A stretch of DNA of 64,000 nt from Thermus amyloliquefaciens (GCF_000744885.1 NZ_JQMV01000003.1:682001-746000); one strand, 5' to 3'; shown: positions 7,146 through 19,024, counted from the first letter of the stretch. Notes: a model not told the origin generated them from the sequence alone. Numbers and translations are program-made.

Positions 7146-10100
7146 ATGCTGAGGGGGATGCGGTGGGGGCTTTCCCTCCTCCTGGGGTTTACCCTGCTTC
7201 TCCTTCTGGCCTGGCCCCCCTTGCTCCGGAGGGCGGTGGAGCAGGGGATGGCCTTGGCGGGCCTCAAGGGGGAGGTGCGGGAGGTGCGGGGGCACCTCCT
7301 CCTGGGCCTCCGCCTAAAGGGGGTGCGGCTCAAGGGGGAGGGGTTGGACTTGGAGGCGGAGGAGGTGGGGCTAGGCTATGACCTCCTGGGGCTTCTTCGG
7401 AAGGAGCTTCCCCTTTCCGTGAGCCTGAAGGGGGCGCGGGTCCGGCCCACCTGGGAGGCCCTTTTTCCGGAACAGCCCGGGCCGCCCCCTAAGGTGAGGG
7501 TGGTCTTCCGGCAGCTCCGCCTGGAGGAAACCCAGGTGGAGCTTCCCCAAGGGAAGCGGCTCTTCCTCCCCCCCTTGCGCCTCACCTTGGCCGGGGAGAA
7601 CCCCTATGCCTTCGTGGCCCGGCTTCCCGGGGGAGGCTTCCAGGGGGAGGCCCGGGCCCTGGCCCAGGACCTGGCCGCCTGGGAGGTCCGCTACCGGGGG
7701 GAGGTCCGGGGGCTTTCCTTCTTCTACGAGGGGCTTAGGGGGGGGAGGCTTTCCGGGTTCTTCCGCCTTGGCCCCTCGGGGATGGAGGGGGAGGCCCGGG
7801 TGGCAGGGGGGGTGGTGGAGCTGGTGGGCTTCCGCCTCACCGGGGTGGAGGGGCCCATCCGCCTAAGGGGGGACCGGGTGGAGGCGGCCTTGAGGGGGAG
7901 GGGCCTCGAGGGGCCCCTTACCGCCAGGGCGGAGGTGGACCTGAAGGGGGAGCGCTACCGCTTCGCCCTCACGGGCCGGCCCCGGCTTCCCGCCTTGGCC
8001 CGGCACTACCGCCTCTCCTTGCCCGTGGAGGGGGATGGGCAGCTTTGGCTGGAAGGGGAGGGCTGGGACCGGATCCGGCTCAAGGGGCGGTTTGCGGGGG
8101 AGGGGCGGTTTTTCTCCGAGCCCTTCCGCCACCGGGGGACCCTGGCCTTTGACCAGGCCTTTGCCCTGAGGGCGGAGGCGGAGGGGAGGCTTTTTGACCG
8201 CACCTACCGCCTGGGCTTGGACCTGGCGGGCCAGGGCTACCAGGCCACGCTCCAGGATTCCCTGGGAAGCAGGGTCCTGGTGAGGGGCCAGGGGAGCCGC
8301 GCGGAGGCCCGGGGCCAGGTGGCCTGGCCGAGGCCCCTGGAGGGCCTGGCCCAGGTGGCCTTGGCCATCCAGGGAAGCCGCTGGCGGGCCCAGGTGCGTA
8401 GCCCTGAGGTGCGCCTTTTCCCCTTCCTGCCCCTGGACCTTTCGGGGGAGGTGGCGGGGGAGGGGGAGCGGGTGGAGGGGCGGCTTGGGCCCTTGGCCCT
8501 TTCCGGCACCTGGAGCCGGCTGGGGCTTCAGCTGGCCCCCACGCCCTTGCCGGTGGGCCACCTCCAGGGGGAGGGGAGGCTGGTCTTGGGCCGGCTCGAG
8601 GCCTCCTTGCGCTACGCCTCCCCCTACGCCGCCTTCCCCTTCCGCCTGTGGCAGGAGGACGGGGCCTTCCGCTTCCAAAGCCCCTATGGGGAGGGGGTGT
8701 ACCGGGGCGGGGCCTTGGCCCTTCGCCTGCGGGACCTGCCCCTCCACGCCCTGGATGCCTTCCGCCTCTCCGGCCAGGTCCTTTACCGGGATGGGGGGCT
8801 TGCGGGAAGGCTTGTCCTCAAGGGCCGCTACCTGGAGGCGGAGGGGGATCTGCGCCGCCTGGGGGCGGGGATAAAGGGCAGGCTCTTGACCCCCCTGGGG
8901 GAGCTTCCCTTCGCCGGGGCCTACGATCCGGAGCCTGGCCTGAGGCTTCGGGCTCAGGATCTCCTCCTGCGCTACCAAGGGGGCCTGAGCCTTAAGGGGA
9001 GGGCCAGGCTTGGGCCCCTCGCCCTTTGGGCGGACCTGGCCTGGGACGGGGGCTTCCGCGGCCAGGCCCGGGTGGAGACCCCCTGGGTGGCGGGGGTGGT
9101 GCGGGGGGAGGGAGAGAGGCTTCGCCTTCAGGGCCTCGAGGGGTACGCCGAGGGCCAGGGGGAGCTTTACCCCCGGCTGGCGGTGCAGGGCCGGCTGAAC
9201 CCCCCTTGGCCGGAGGGCCTCGAGGTGCCCCCCTTGGCCTTCCGCCTGGACCGGGAGGGGATCAGGCTGGAGGGGGTGGGCCAGGTGGCCTTTGGCGGGG
9301 GGTATCCCTTCCGCCTGGACCTCCCCTGGAGCTACAGGGGCCTTGCGGGCCGCTTCCAGGCGGAGGGCAACCTGGAGGGGGGCCGCCTCCGCCTTTCCTC
9401 CCCCTATGGCCGCCTGGAGGCCGAGGGGGGCTGGCGGGCCCTGGGGGTAAGGGGGCAGGGGGAGGTGCCCCATGCGGGCCCGGTGCGGCTTGCGGGCCAG
9501 CTGGACCTCCTGGGGCTTGCCTACCGGGCCCAGGTCCACCTGGAGAAGCCCGGCCTAAGGCTGAACCTGGTGGGGCGGGGGGTGGGCCTGCGCTTCCAGG
9601 GCCAGGCCCCGGGCCTCCGCCTCCTGGGGGGGTACGATGGGGGCCTCCAGCTTTTGCTCCAGGCGGAGGCCTTTGACCTTTCCCCTTGGGGGCTTCCCGC
9701 CCGGGCCAGCGGCACCTGGGGCACCCGGGGAGGGCGGCTCAGGCTGGAAAGCCCCTACGGGGAGGTCCTCCTCACCGGGGAGGCCCTCCTTTCCGCCCGG
9801 GCGCGCCTCCTCGGGCCCCACCTGCAAGGGGAGGGGGAGGTTTCCCCGGAAGGGCTCGCCCTGGCCCTCCGGGGCGTGTACCAGCGGGGCGGGGTAGCCC
9901 TCCGCCTGGCGGCGGAAGGGGGTGGGCCCTGGGAGGCCCTGCGCCTGGAGCTCTTTGGCGAGGCCGAGCTCCCCTACCTGGGGGCCTTGCCCCTGAGGGG
10001 CCGGGCCTGGACCCAGGGGGGTAGCCTCCGCTACCGCCTGGAGGGCCCCCTGGCCTTGGAGGGGGAGGGGCTTGGCTATAGGGGGAGCTTCGCCCTCCCC

Positions 10101-13100
10101 TTGGCCGCCTGGGGGAGGGAAGGGAGGCTCGAGGGGAAGTTCCAGGGCCAGGGGCTTCGGGTGGAAGGGGAGGGAAGGGGAAGCCTGGGGGGGTTGCCCT
10201 TCGCCTTCCGGGGAGGGTTTGCCGAGGCCCTCTTCCTCCACCTGGACTGGGAAGGGGGAAGGGCGGGGCTAAGGGGGGAGGAGGTCTGGTTTGCCCTGGA
10301 GGAGGTGGCCCCTTTGGCTGGGGCCTGGGGCCTCGCCTTGGAGGGAAGGGCGGAGGGAAGGCTTTCCCTTAAGGGGGAGGGGGAGGCCTGGGCCCGGGTG
10401 CGGTACGGGGCCAGGACCTGGCGGTGGACTACCGGCAGGGCGTCCTCCAGGTATCCCTCCCGGCAAGGGGGGTGGGCCTGGCCTGGGCGCCCCGGGAGGG
10501 GAGGCTTTGGGGCCTGGGGGAGGTTTTTGGGGAGGGGAGGCTCTGGCTGGGGGATGGGCTTCCCGGGGAGCTGGAGGGGCGTTTCCGTTACGGCCCCCTG
10601 GGGCTTGGGTTCAAGGGCTCCTTGGAGGCTTTGGCCCTGGAGGCCCGCTACCAGGGGGAGGGGCTTGGGTGGACGGAGCTTCGGGCCGGGTCAACCTCTT
10701 GGCCCTCCAGGGGGAGGGCACCTTGCGCCATGCCTCCCCTTACGGGGAAGGGGAGGTGGCCTGGGCCCTCGCGGGAAGCCGCTACCGGGGGGAGGGGTGG
10801 TTTAGGAGCCTCCGCCTTTTGGAGCAGGAAGGGCCCGTGCGCCTCGAGGGGGAAGGAACCCGGGTGGCCCTCTCCTGGGAGGCCCCCTTGGCCCTTAGGG
10901 CCTGGTACGAGGGGGCCTGGCACCTTGCGGCCAAGGGGGAAGGGGAGGCGGAGGGGGTGGCCTTTAGGGTGGACCTCACCTGGGGCCCGGAGGGGTACCG
11001 GGGGGGCTTCGGGGGGAGGGGCACGGGCTTGTCCTGAAAGGGGAGGGCCAAGGGCCCTTGCGCCTCACCCTGGAGGGCAAGGACCTTCCGGGGGAGGTGG
11101 CGGTGGAGGCCACCTTGGAGGGCCTCTTCCTTTCCGGGAAGGCCCGGTACCGCCTGGCCTTGGGCCAGGCCCGGTTGGAGGCCCAGGGGGCTTTCCAGGG
11201 GGGGTGGCCGGGACCCCTTCAGGGCCAGCCCACGGGGTACCTGGAGGGCCAAGGGAGCCTATCGGGGAAGAGGGAGGTGCTGCCCTTCCGCTTCGCCTAC
11301 CGCCACGGGGGTGGGCCTTTGGGGGTGGAGGCCCTTTCCCTGGCGGGGGAGGCGGAGGGCTTCCGCCTGCGCCTGGCCCAGGGGCACCTGGTCCTGGACC
11401 TGGACCGGGACCTGGCCCCCTTCGGCCTTCCCCTGCGGCTAAAGGCCCGGGCGGATGGGCCTTGGCGGGAGGCTTTCCAGGTCATCCTGGAGCGTCCCGA
11501 GGGAAGGCTTTCCGGGAGGGCGTGGCTGTGGCCCCCGCGGGCGGAGCTTTCGGGGGAGGTCTTGGGGGAAAGGGTGGCGGTGGGGTACCGGGATGGGGAG
11601 GGGGTGGGGGTGTTCCAGGGGCCGAGGCTTTGGGGGGAGGTCCTTTACCGGAAGGGGCTTTCCGGCCTCCTCACCCTCCGCTACCCCCTGCCCCAGGGGG
11701 GGCTTGCCGGGAGGGTGGATCTGGGGGCGGGCCGCTTCCAGCTCCAGGGGGAGGGGGGCTGGCGTGGGGGCCTGGAGGGGGGGTTCTGCCTGCCCGCTCC
11801 CCTGGGTGGGTGCCCAGGCCTAAGGGTCCAGGTCCAGGGGGAGGTGGCCTACGGGGAGTACGCCTTTGCCGGAGGCTACGCCTACCGGGCGGAGGAGGGT
11901 TACCTGGGGGAGGTTTCTGGGGAGGGGAGGCTTTTGAGCCCCTACGGGGCGGTCCTGGCCCGGGGAGGGGGGCTGGGCCTGGACCTGGTGGGGGAGGGGC
12001 TTCCCCTCACAGGGCGGCTTGACCTTTCCCCCTTCCGCCTGGCCTACCGCTACGCCGGGGCCCTCCCCCGGGGCCTGGGGGAGCTCTGGGCCGAGGGGGT
12101 TTACCCCGGGGAGTGGCTGAGGGGCCGGTACCGGTACGGGGAGGTGGAGCTTGGCCTTATGGGCCTCGCGGGGTTCCAGGTGGAGGTTTCGGGGAAGGGG
12201 GTTTGGGGGAGGCTGGGCCCGGAGGGGGTGGCCCTGGCCCTGGAGGGGTTTTCCCAGGGCCCCTTGACCCTTTCCGGCAGGGTGGAGGGTCCCTGGCGGG
12301 AGGTGGGCCTGGACCTGGCCCTTTCGGCCTTTGGCCGCAAGGCCCAGGCGGAGGGAGGCTACGGGGAGGGGGGGCTTCGCCTGCGCTTGAGGGGGGATCT
12401 GGAGGGGGAGGTGGCCTGGCGGGAGGCCTGGCGGGGGAGGGTGGCCTTTAGGGAGGGGAGCCTCGAGGTTGCGGGCAAGGGGCTGCCCGAGCTTTCCGGG
12501 GAGGTCTTAGGGGAAAGGGTCCGCCTGGCCTGGCCCCTTCTGGAGGTGGGGGGGGTGCGCCTGGACCTGGCGGCCCGCCGGGCGGAGGGGGAGGGGAGGA
12601 TCCTGGGGGCCCTTCTTCCCGGGGGCCTTGGGGTTTTGGGGCAAGGGGAAAGGCTCTTCCTGGACTACCGGGTGCCCGGGGTGGGCCTCCCCTTGGAGGG
12701 GAGCCTAGACCTGAAGGCGCTTTCCCTGGCCTTGTCCAGTCCCCAAGGGGAGGGGGTCTTGCGGTACGCCGGGGGTGAGGTGGCGGGGGGGATGGCCTTG
12801 GACTTCCCCGGTTTCCGCCTGCGCCTGGCGGGGGAAGGGGACCGGGTGCGCCTTTGGGGGGAGCATCCCGCCTTCCCCTGGTGGGTGGCGGGGGCGGGGC
12901 GGCTGGAGGGGGAGGTGGGCCTTCAGGGGGCTTACCGGCTGCGGTACCAGGCGGGGGAGCAGGCCTTGGGGGTAGAGGGGAGGCTCCTGGAGGCCCGGTT
13001 TTGGGCCGAGGGTCCCTACCTGAACGGTACCCTGGCCTACCCCCCGGGTGGGGAGGTCCGGGTGGACCTTCCCCTACCCCCCTTGGAAAGCCGCTTCCGG

Positions 13101-15236
13101 GGACGGGTTTTCGGCGAGGGGTACCAGGTGGAGGGGGTGCTGGAGGGATCGGTGGGCCGGGTCACCGCCCAGGGGAGGCTTTTACCCCTGGGGGGGAGGC
13201 TCCGCCTGGAGCGGGCCAGCCTGGAGGAGTTCTTGGGCCGGTATGCCCCCTATGCGAAGGGGATGGTTTCCGGGGAACTTTCCCTGGACCGGGGGGGGCT
13301 GGCCCAAGGAGGGCTCGAGGGGGAGGTGGAGGTGGCGGGAAGCCGCATGCCCTTCCGCTTCACCGGAGCCCTGGGGCCGGGGTTGGTCCAGGGGGAGGGG
13401 CGGCTTGGGCAGAGCGCCTTCCAGGTGGCCCTTAGGGGGGACCGGCTGGACCTTTCCGCCTCCTTACGGGGCTTTCCCCTCCACCTCCTCCTCGTGGCGG
13501 TGGCGGGGCCCCTGGAAGGGGAGGCCTACTGGACGGGGGCGGTGCGCCTCCGCCTACCCCTTTCCCATCCCCTGCGGGGGGAGGGGGTCTTGGTGGGGGA
13601 GGCCTTGCGCTTCGTGGGGGCGGGGGATGAGCTTAGGGGCCGGGCCGCCCTCCGCCTCGAGGGGGGCCGGGTTTTGGTGGACCAGCTCCGCCTTTCCGGC
13701 CGGGGAAGCTGGGAGGGCGGGGGGTATTGGAGCCCGGAGGGCAGCGACCTTTACCTGAGCCTCAAGGACACGGTCTTCACCCCGGTGCTCCAGGTGGTCC
13801 CCGCCCTGAAGCCCTACCGGCCGGAGGGCTCGGGGAGCCTTCTTTTGCGGCTTCAGGGGGACGGCTTCCGGGTGGAGTTCCAGGACTTCCGTTTCCGCCT
13901 GGGGCCGGTGGCGGGGTACCTCCCCCAGGGGCTCCTTTCCTTGAACGGGGGGGCGCGGGCGGAGGGGGAGCTCACCCTTTCCGCACCCTTTCCCGGAAGG
14001 GCCCGGCTGGGCCTTCAGGGTAGCCTGGAAAGCTTCCAGGTGAGCGCCAAGGGCGTGGTTACCCTGCCCGGGCTGAAGGAGGAAACCCCAGCCGAGGTGG
14101 CCTTCCGTTACCCGGGCTATGGGCTGGAGATCCGCCTGGGGGAGGCCCAGGCCCAGGGCACCCTCTTCCCCCTGCGCCTTGCCGGCTACGGCCGGCTTCC
14201 CCTGTACTACCCCCGGTACTACCTGCAAGAGGGCCTTCTGGACGTGAAGAGCTTCTTCCTCTACGAGGAGAGGGGAACCTACCACCTCACGGGCAACGCC
14301 GAGGTCCTGAGGGCAAGGCTGGCCCTGCCGGAGGCCCAGGCCAGGGAGCTGACCCAGGAGGGGGTGAAGCTGGAAGGCGGGACCGAAAGGCCCGCCCCGG
14401 TGCCCCTGGTCTTCGAGGGGGTGCGGGTGTATGCGGAAAGGGGGGTTCTGGTGCAGGAAAGCCTGGTCCAAGGGGAGCTTAGGGGGGAGGTGTTTTTGGG
14501 GGGTAGCTACGGCGATCCCTACCTCTCCGGCCAGGTGGAAGCCCTTTGGGGCAACTTCCGCCTGTGGGACTCCCTCTTCGCCCTGGATCCCACGGGGAGC
14601 TTCCTGCGCTTCTCCCCGGACCGGGGGATCCTGCCCGAGTTCCGCCTCAAGGCCCAGGCGGAGACCCGGGGCCACAGGGTTTTCCTCGAGGCCACGGGGG
14701 AGTTCCTAAGGGCCAACGGCCGGGTGAAGGTGCGCCTGGAACCCCAGTTCACCTCGGATCCGCCCCTCACCGAGCCCGAGATCTATGCCCTCCTTACCCT
14801 GGGCACCCCCGACGTCACCCGCCTGGTGGAGACCCTGCCCCAGGCGGCCTTGGGGGCGGCCCTGGAGAACCTGGTCCTGGGGCAGCTGGAGCGGGAGCTG
14901 GCCAAAACCTTGGGCTTGGACCGCTTCCAGGTGCAGGTGCCCCTCCTGCAGGGTGGGGACCTCCAGGACGTGCGCTTCTCCGTGGGCAAGTACCTGAGCC
15001 CCGAGCTCTTTTTGGGCTACGAGCTGGACCTCAGGGGGGAACAGAGCCTTTCCGCCCAGTACCGCCGGGATGGCCTCACCTTCTCCCTGGGCTCCACCTT
15101 TTTGCCGGGGGATGGGCGGCTTTCCCGCTTCACCTTTGCCCTGGGCTACGACCTCACCCCGGACTTGGGCTTGAGCTTTAGCCTCGAGGCCGCCGACACC
15201 ACCCGCTTCAGCGTGGGCGCCCTCTACCGGTGGTAG
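7146..15236 (+). CDS. tamB: TamB-like translocation and assembly protein, about 2,700 residues, three apparent frameshifts
   Basis: Giant periplasm-spanning protein of the TamB/AsmA-like group that carries phospholipid or aids outer-membrane assembly. An N-terminal membrane anchor (LSLLLGFTLLLLLAWPPLL) is followed by more than 2,000 residues of short beta-strand repeats rich in Gly, Leu and Arg. The DUF490 C-terminal domain lies at about the last 350 residues (ALDPTGSFLRFSPDRG, LTEPEIYALLTLG, YLSPELFLGYELDL) and ends in YRW. The reading frame breaks three times, each by the loss of one base in a G run: near 10407-10410, 10667-10669 and 11011-11016. The three losses sum to one codon, so frame is restored and stays open for 1,400 codons. 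I treat it as one gene with probable base-calling errors. Start ATG 7146; a TTG at 7140 and an ATG at 7158 are also in frame. Confidence 0.88.
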
Positions 15237-15248
15237 CATGGCCCAGGT

Positions 15249-16280
15249 ATGCGCGCACTGGCCAAGCTGGCCCCGGAAGAGGGCCTAACCCTAGTGGAAC
15301 GCCCGGTGCCCGAGCCGGGCCCGGGGGAGATCCTGGTGCGGGTGGAGGCCGCCAGCATCTGCGGCACCGACCTCCACATCTGGAGGTGGGACGCCTGGGC
15401 CCGGGGCAGGGTCCGCCCCCCGGTGGTCACCGGGCACGAGTTCAGCGGGGTGGTGGAGGCCGTGGGGCCTGGGGTCCGGCGGCCCGAGGTGGGGGACCAC
15501 GTGAGCCTGGAGAGCCACATCGTCTGCCACGCCTGCCCCGCCTGCCGCACGGGCAACTACCACGTTTGCCTGAACACCCAGATCCTGGGCGTGGACCGGG
15601 ACGGGGGCTTTGCCGAGTACGTGGTGGTGCCCGCGGAGAACGCCTGGGTGAACCCCCGGGAACTCCCCTTTGAGGTGGGGGCCATCCTGGAGCCCTTCGG
15701 CAACGCGGTGCACACGGTGTACGCGGGAAGCGGGGTTTCGGGCAAGAGCGTCCTGATCACCGGGGCGGGGTCCATCGGCCTCATGGCGGCCATGGTGGCC
15801 CGGGCCAGCGGGGCGGGGCCCATCCTGGTCTCCGACCCCAACCCCTACCGCCTGGCCTTCGCCCAACCCTACGCCGACCGGCTCGTGAACCCCCTGGAGG
15901 AAGACCTCCTCCAGGTGGTGCGGGAGGTCACGGGGAGCGGGGTGGAGGTGCTTTTGGAGTTTTCCGGGAATGAGGTTGCCATCCACCAGGGCCTCAAGGC
16001 CCTCATCCCCGGGGGGGAGGCGAGGATCTTGGGCATCCCCTCGGACCCCATCCGCTTTGACCTGGCCGGGGAGCTGGTCATGCGGGGGATTACCGCCTAC
16101 GGCATCGCGGGCAGAAGGCTTTGGCAGACCTGGATGCAGGGCACCGCCCTGGTCTACTCGGGCCGGGTGGACCTCAGGCCCCTCATCACCCACCGCCTCC
16201 CCTTAAGCCGTTACCAGGAAGCCTTTGCCCTTTTGGCCTCGGGGCAAGGGGTGAAGGTGATCCTGGACCCCAAGGCCTGA
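15249..16280 (+). CDS. tdh: L-threonine 3-dehydrogenase, zinc-dependent
   Basis: Oxidises L-threonine to 2-amino-3-ketobutyrate with NAD in threonine catabolism. The 343-residue MDR protein shows [13 protein letters not shown] (catalytic zinc Cys and the Thr/Asp typical of Tdh), [12 protein letters not shown], a structural zinc cluster [15 protein letters not shown], and [21 protein letters not shown] for NAD. TILEP-type residues ([13 protein letters not shown]) and the DPKA C-terminus agree with bacterial Tdh. The ATG lies 12 bases after the tamB stop, so it may be cotranscribed with it. Other MDR alcohol or sorbitol dehydrogenases are possible but less likely. Confidence 0.93.
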   Translation: MRALAKLAPEEGLTLVERPVPEPGPGEILVRVEAASICGTDLHIWRWDAWARGRVRPPVVTGHEFSGVVEAVGPGVRRPEVGDHVSLESHIVCHACPACRTGNYHVCLNTQILGVDRDGGFAEYVVVPAENAWVNPRELPFEVGAILEPFGNAVHTVYAGSGVSGKSVLITGAGSIGLMAAMVARASGAGPILVSDPNPYRLAFAQPYADRLVNPLEEDLLQVVREVTGSGVEVLLEFSGNEVAIHQGLKALIPGGEARILGIPSDPIRFDLAGELVMRGITAYGIAGRRLWQTWMQGTALVYSGRVDLRPLITHRLPLSRYQEAFALLASGQGVKVILDPKA

Positions 16281-16365
16281 GCCCCGGGGCATCCGGGTGC
16301 GAATGTGCCCCCTCTTCCGGAGAAGGGCCCGGGGTAGGGGTAGCCTGGGGCAGAGGAGGCGGGGA

Positions 16366-17427
16366 ATGTTCACGCGTAGGCGCGTGCTGGCGGGGCTTTT
16401 GGGCCTGGGGTTTGCCCGGGGGCAGGCCCTTAGGGTGGAGGAGGTGGTGGGGGGCCTCGAGGTGCCCTGGGCCTTGGCTTTCCTGCCCGATGGCGGCTTT
16501 TTGGTTTCGGAGCGGCCCGGGCGCATCCGCCTGGTGCGGGAGGGCAGGGCCTCTTTGTACGCCGAGCTGCCCGTCTACGCCCGGGGGGAGTCGGGGCTCC
16601 TTGGCCTCGCCCTCCACCCCCAGTTTCCCCGGGAGCCCTACCTCTACGCCTACCGCACCCTGGAGGAGGGGGGGCTAAGGAACCAGGTGGTGCGCCTAAG
16701 GCACCTAGGGGAAAGGGGTGTCCTGGACCGGGTGATCCTGGACGGGATCCCCGCCCGCCCTCACGGCCTCCACTCGGGCGGGCGCATCGCCTTCGGGCCC
16801 GACGGGATGCTCTACGTGACCACGGGGGAGGTGTACGAGCGGGAGCTGGCCCAAGACCTCGCTTCCCTGGGGGGCAAGATCCTCCGCCTAACCCCCGAGG
16901 GTTCCCCCGCCCCTGGCAACCCCTTCCTAGGCCGCCCTGGCGCCCGCCCGGAGATCTACAGCTACGGCCACCGCAACCCCCAGGGCCTCGCCTGGCACCC
17001 TGGGACCGGGGAGCTCTTCGCCAGCGAGCACGGGCCGAGCGGGGAACAGGGCTTCGGCCACGACGAGGTGAACCTGATCCTGCCCGGGGGGAACTACGGC
17101 TGGCCCCGGGTGGTGGGCCGGGGAAACGACCCCCGCTACCGGGATCCCCTTTACTTCTGGCCCGAGGGCTTCCCGCCCGGGAACCTGGCCTTCTGGAGGG
17201 GGGATTTGTGGGTGGCGGGCCTCAGGGGGCAGGCCCTTTTGCGGCTTTCCCTGGAGGGGGAAAGGGGGAGCTGGCGGGTGGTCCGGGTGGAAAGGGCCCT
17301 TTCGGGTTTTGGCCGCCTGCGGGAGGTGCGGGTGGGGCCGGATGGGGCCCTTTGGGTCACCACCTCCAACCGGGACGGGCGGGGCCAGGTGCGCCCGGGC
17401 GACGACAAGGTCCTCCGCCTCCGGTAA
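16366..17427 (+). CDS. Tat-exported PQQ-dependent aldose sugar dehydrogenase
   Basis: Oxidises aldose sugars in the periplasm using PQQ and calcium, as in the soluble glucose dehydrogenase family. The N-terminus has a twin-arginine signal (FTRRRVLAGLLGLGFARGQA). The six-bladed propeller follows, with VPWALAFLPDGGFLVSERPG, SGLLGLALHPQF, ARPHGLHSGGRIAFGPDG (catalytic His region), YSYGHRNPQGLAWHP, ASEHGPSGEQG and DDKVLRLR at the end. Length 353. ATG 16366 is preceded by GGAGG at 5-9 bases, which decides the start over an earlier ATG at 16303 and the open frame before it. PQQ synthesis genes are not in the window. Confidence 0.9.
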   Translation: MFTRRRVLAGLLGLGFARGQALRVEEVVGGLEVPWALAFLPDGGFLVSERPGRIRLVREGRASLYAELPVYARGESGLLGLALHPQFPREPYLYAYRTLEEGGLRNQVVRLRHLGERGVLDRVILDGIPARPHGLHSGGRIAFGPDGMLYVTTGEVYERELAQDLASLGGKILRLTPEGSPAPGNPFLGRPGARPEIYSYGHRNPQGLAWHPGTGELFASEHGPSGEQGFGHDEVNLILPGGNYGWPRVVGRGNDPRYRDPLYFWPEGFPPGNLAFWRGDLWVAGLRGQALLRLSLEGERGSWRVVRVERALSGFGRLREVRVGPDGALWVTTSNRDGRGQVRPGDDKVLRLR

Positions 17428-17436
17428 GCTCTTGCC

Positions 17437-18429
17437 GTGGAACGCGTCTTGCCCTTTCGCTTTGACGAGAAGGAGGGCGTTTTCTGGCTCCTGGACCAGA
17501 GGAGGCTTCCTTTGGAGGAGGTCTGGGTGCCCGTGCGCACCGCAAGGGAGATGGCCGAGGCCATCCGGGCCATGGTGGTGCGGGGGGCTCCGGCCATTGG
17601 GGTTTCCGCGGCCTTCGGCATGGTGCTGGCGCACCTTAGGGGGGAAGACCCAGAGGAGGCGGACCGCCTCCTAAGGCAAAGCCGCCCCACGGCGGTGAAC
17701 CTCTTCCACGCCCTGGACCGCATGAAGGCCCACTGGGGGGACCCGGAGGGGAGCCTGGAGGAGGCCAAGGCCCTTTGGCGGGAGGTGGAGGCCACGGAAA
17801 GGGCCATAAGCCTCCATGGGGCCAAGGTGCTAAGGGGCCAGGTCCTCACCCACTGCAACACCGGGCCCCTGGCCACCGGGGGGTACGGCACCGCCCTCGG
17901 GGCCATCGTGGAGGCCTACCGCCAGGGGCGGGTCTCCCACGTCTGGGTGGACGAGACGAGGCCCTACCTGCAAGGGGCCCGCCTCACCGCCTACGAGCTT
18001 CAGAAGGCGGGGGTTCCCGCCACCCTCATCGCGGACAACATGGCGGGCTTCCTCATGGCCCAGGGCCGGGTGGATGCGGTCATCGTGGGGGTGGACCGCA
18101 TGGCCTTAAACGGGGACTTCGCCAACAAGATCGGCACCTACGCCCTGGCCGTTTTGGCCCACCACCATGGGGTCCCCTTCTATGCGGCTTTGCCCCTTTC
18201 CTCCGTGGATCCCCGCCTCCCCACGGGGGAGGGGATTCCCATAGAGGAAAGGCCCCCGGAGGAGGTGCTGGAGCTAAGGGGAGTGCGCCTGGCCCCCCCG
18301 GGCTTTCCCGCCTACCACCCCGCCTTTGACCTCACCCCCCACCGGTTCCTCACGGGGATCATCACCGAGAAGGGGGTGCTCTACCCCCCCTTGGACGAGG
18401 CGCTGCGGGATGCTCTGGGGCTTTCTTGA
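17437..18429 (+). CDS. mtnA: S-methyl-5-thioribose-1-phosphate isomerase
   Basis: Converts methylthioribose-1-phosphate to methylthioribulose-1-phosphate in methionine salvage. The 330-residue protein contains VVRGAPAIGVSAAFG, the catalytic Cys140 in THCNTGPLAT and the catalytic Asp220 in VGVDRMALNGDFANKIGTY, plus DETRPYLQGARLTA and PFYAALPLSSVD. GTG start 9 bases after the sugar dehydrogenase stop; the 3' end overlaps comF by 20 bases, pointing to coupled translation. A few homologues act on ribose-1,5-bisphosphate or eIF2B substrates, but the active-site pair and the length fit MtnA. Confidence 0.95.
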   Translation: MERVLPFRFDEKEGVFWLLDQRRLPLEEVWVPVRTAREMAEAIRAMVVRGAPAIGVSAAFGMVLAHLRGEDPEEADRLLRQSRPTAVNLFHALDRMKAHWGDPEGSLEEAKALWREVEATERAISLHGAKVLRGQVLTHCNTGPLATGGYGTALGAIVEAYRQGRVSHVWVDETRPYLQGARLTAYELQKAGVPATLIADNMAGFLMAQGRVDAVIVGVDRMALNGDFANKIGTYALAVLAHHHGVPFYAALPLSSVDPRLPTGEGIPIEERPPEEVLELRGVRLAPPGFPAYHPAFDLTPHRFLTGIITEKGVLYPPLDEALRDALGLS

Positions 18430-19024
18430 GGGGCTCTTGGGCCACCTCTGCCCGGGCTGCGGGGGGAGGTTGGACGCGCCCCTCCTCTGCACCCGTTGCC
18501 GGGGGGGCCTCAGGGCCTTTTCCACGGGGGAGATGGTCTACCTGGGCCTTTACGGGCGCGTGGGGGGCCTGGTGCGGGCCCTCAAGTACCGGCGGCGCTC
18601 GGGCCTGGCCCCGCTTCTGGCCCAGCCCCTGGCCGAGGGGATCCGGGAGCGGGGCTGGGTCCTCGAGGGGGTCACGGCGGTGCCCACCCTCCTGCCCCGC
18701 CTCCTCCTGCGGGGCTACAACCCCCCGGAGCTCCTGGCCCGGGAGCTGGCCCGGCTTCTGGGGCTCCCCTACCGGCGGGTCATCCGGCGGGTGCGCTACG
18801 CCCCCAGCCAGCCCACCCGGGGGCGGGGGCGCGCCCGCCTTCCCCAGGACCTCTTCGCACCCCAGGCCCAGGTGGCGGGGGCCTGGCTCCTGGTGGACGA
18901 CGTCCTCACCAGCGGGGCCACCTTTTTGCGGGCCAAGGAGGCCCTCCTGCGGGCGGGAGCGGGCCGGGTGTACGGGGCCTTCCTGGCGGTGCGGGACCCT
19001 TCCGCCCTGGGCCCTTACCGGTAG
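18410..19024 (+). CDS. comF: ComF-family phosphoribosyltransferase-like protein
   Basis: Member of the ComF/GntX family needed for natural DNA uptake in competent bacteria. Thermus is highly competent. Four cysteines form a zinc ribbon (C14, C17, C27, C30 in CPGCGG and CTRC), followed by the amidophosphoribosyltransferase-like fold with RALKYRRR, VPTLLPRLLLRGYN and the PRPP loop LLVDDVLTSGATF near residue 165. Length 204. ATG 18410 lies inside the mtnA coding region (20-base overlap). The biochemical role in uptake is thought to be on the cytoplasmic side with ComFA-like helicases. Confidence 0.9.
   Translation: MLWGFLEGLLGHLCPGCGGRLDAPLLCTRCRGGLRAFSTGEMVYLGLYGRVGGLVRALKYRRRSGLAPLLAQPLAEGIRERGWVLEGVTAVPTLLPRLLLRGYNPPELLARELARLLGLPYRRVIRRVRYAPSQPTRGRGRARLPQDLFAPQAQVAGAWLLVDDVLTSGATFLRAKEALLRAGAGRVYGAFLAVRDPSALGPYR

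Noticed and set aside
7863..9539. A 558-codon open frame antisense to tamB, and similar long antisense frames opposite bamA, sbcC, clpC, fumC and ilvB
   Set aside because: In very GC-rich genes stops are rare in all frames. These readings are Pro/Gly/Arg- or His/Leu-rich without domains, while the opposite strand encodes clear families.
10400..11020. Programmed frameshifting in tamB
   Set aside because: Three separate -1 events at plain G runs without A/T-rich slippery heptamers, and the same error type in glyS and clpC, favour sequencing error.
10424..12022. Separate 532-codon gene inside the tamB region
   Set aside because: Only its first 85 or so residues look like TamB; the rest is a Gly/Pro-rich wrong-frame reading after the second frame change.
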